Assembly (NCBI GenBank): GCA_903845065.1
Contig: CAIMWH010000006.1
Span: 1 to 47,816 of the forward strand
Direction: 5' to 3'
DNA: 47,816 nucleotides
From: an uncultured Rhodospirillales bacterium
Lineage (GTDB): Bacteria; Pseudomonadota; Alphaproteobacteria; Acetobacterales; Acetobacteraceae
This document shows, one piece after another, positions 47,812 to 47,816 of this stretch; position 1 is the stretch's first letter; each line of letters starts with the position of its first letter. Made by a program: the position numbers and the translations under genes. The notes beneath the pieces are model-generated. The model had not been told where the DNA came from. It made no database searches and worked only from the letters and a program-made list of their open reading frames with translations.

Positions 47812-47816
47812 AAAAA

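Noticed and set aside
1-47816. tRNA, rRNA, CRISPR arrays, integrases, transposases
   Set aside because: I looked for cloverleaf-like segments, regularly spaced repeats and recombinase motifs and found none I could support.

Overview
The window is a very GC-rich bacterial chromosome segment. Its gene set (prs, lgt, hldD, ubiK, a MidA/NDUFAF7-type methyltransferase, a COQ9-like protein, a phasin and an ornithine-decarboxylase gene with a structured leader) points to an alphaproteobacterium, most plausibly Rhodospirillales/Acetobacteraceae. That assignment is inference; no rRNA or marker phylogeny was available. The + strand is strongly G-rich whichever strand carries the gene: + genes favour GGG/GCG/GTG, - genes favour GGC/GCC/CTC. 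This creates many long antisense shadow frames, which I left out.

Layout. (1) 1-4894: a truncated zinc alcohol dehydrogenase; an RraA-family gene and an enolase-superfamily gene split by a small GIY-YIG nuclease cassette whose insertion duplicated the first 25 bp of the enolase gene; then an M4 (protealysin-like) protease followed by an emfourin-like inhibitor. (2) 4895-11092: a dense minus-strand housekeeping operon, hldD > lgt > methyltransferase > pgeF > tiny membrane peptide > lipoprotein > prs > histidine phosphatase, mostly coupled by ATGA overlaps, ending at a composite hairpin block. (3) 11175-18178: ubiK, then ybjN-like > proC > COQ9-like > phasin, then a sulfotransferase-like gene coupled to a 1019-residue double glycosyltransferase. 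(4) 18180-29180: a CoA-thioester/alcohol catabolic island: enoyl-CoA hydratase, three SDRs (one lacking every catalytic residue), a TetR regulator fused to a catalytically degenerate alpha/beta hydrolase, a crotonase-3HCDH protein without its NAD-binding domain, a DUF3237 protein, two acyl-CoA dehydrogenases, an IclR regulator and an orphan substrate-binding protein. (5) 29187-33808: a 42-bp inverted-repeat element, a family-5 substrate-binding protein, an NTF2-like protein, an SDR and a third substrate-binding protein. (6) 33851-39587: two near-identical GMC (gluconate 2-dehydrogenase-like) flavoproteins flanking one small subunit, a D-2-hydroxyacid dehydrogenase and an SDR with reversed strand skew. 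(7) 39588-47816: an inverted-repeat block, a family III CoA transferase, a secreted beta-helix protein, an agmatinase/arginase-like enzyme, a leader RNA with an upstream ORF before an ornithine decarboxylase, an alditol-oxidase-like flavoprotein and a fourth orphan substrate-binding protein.

The most unusual things are the GIY-YIG cassette with its duplicated gene start (1614-2084), and the concentration of degenerate partner proteins at 19.8-24.2 kb. In that stretch a pseudo-SDR is coupled to an intact SDR, a TetR is fused to a hydrolase fold that has lost nucleophile, base and oxyanion motif, and a crotonase-3HCDH protein lacks its Rossmann domain. A perfect 10-bp-arm operator lies between the last two. 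Palindromic sites shared by the iclR 3' end and the 32.4-kb promoter suggest one IclR regulon spanning both substrate-binding-protein loci.
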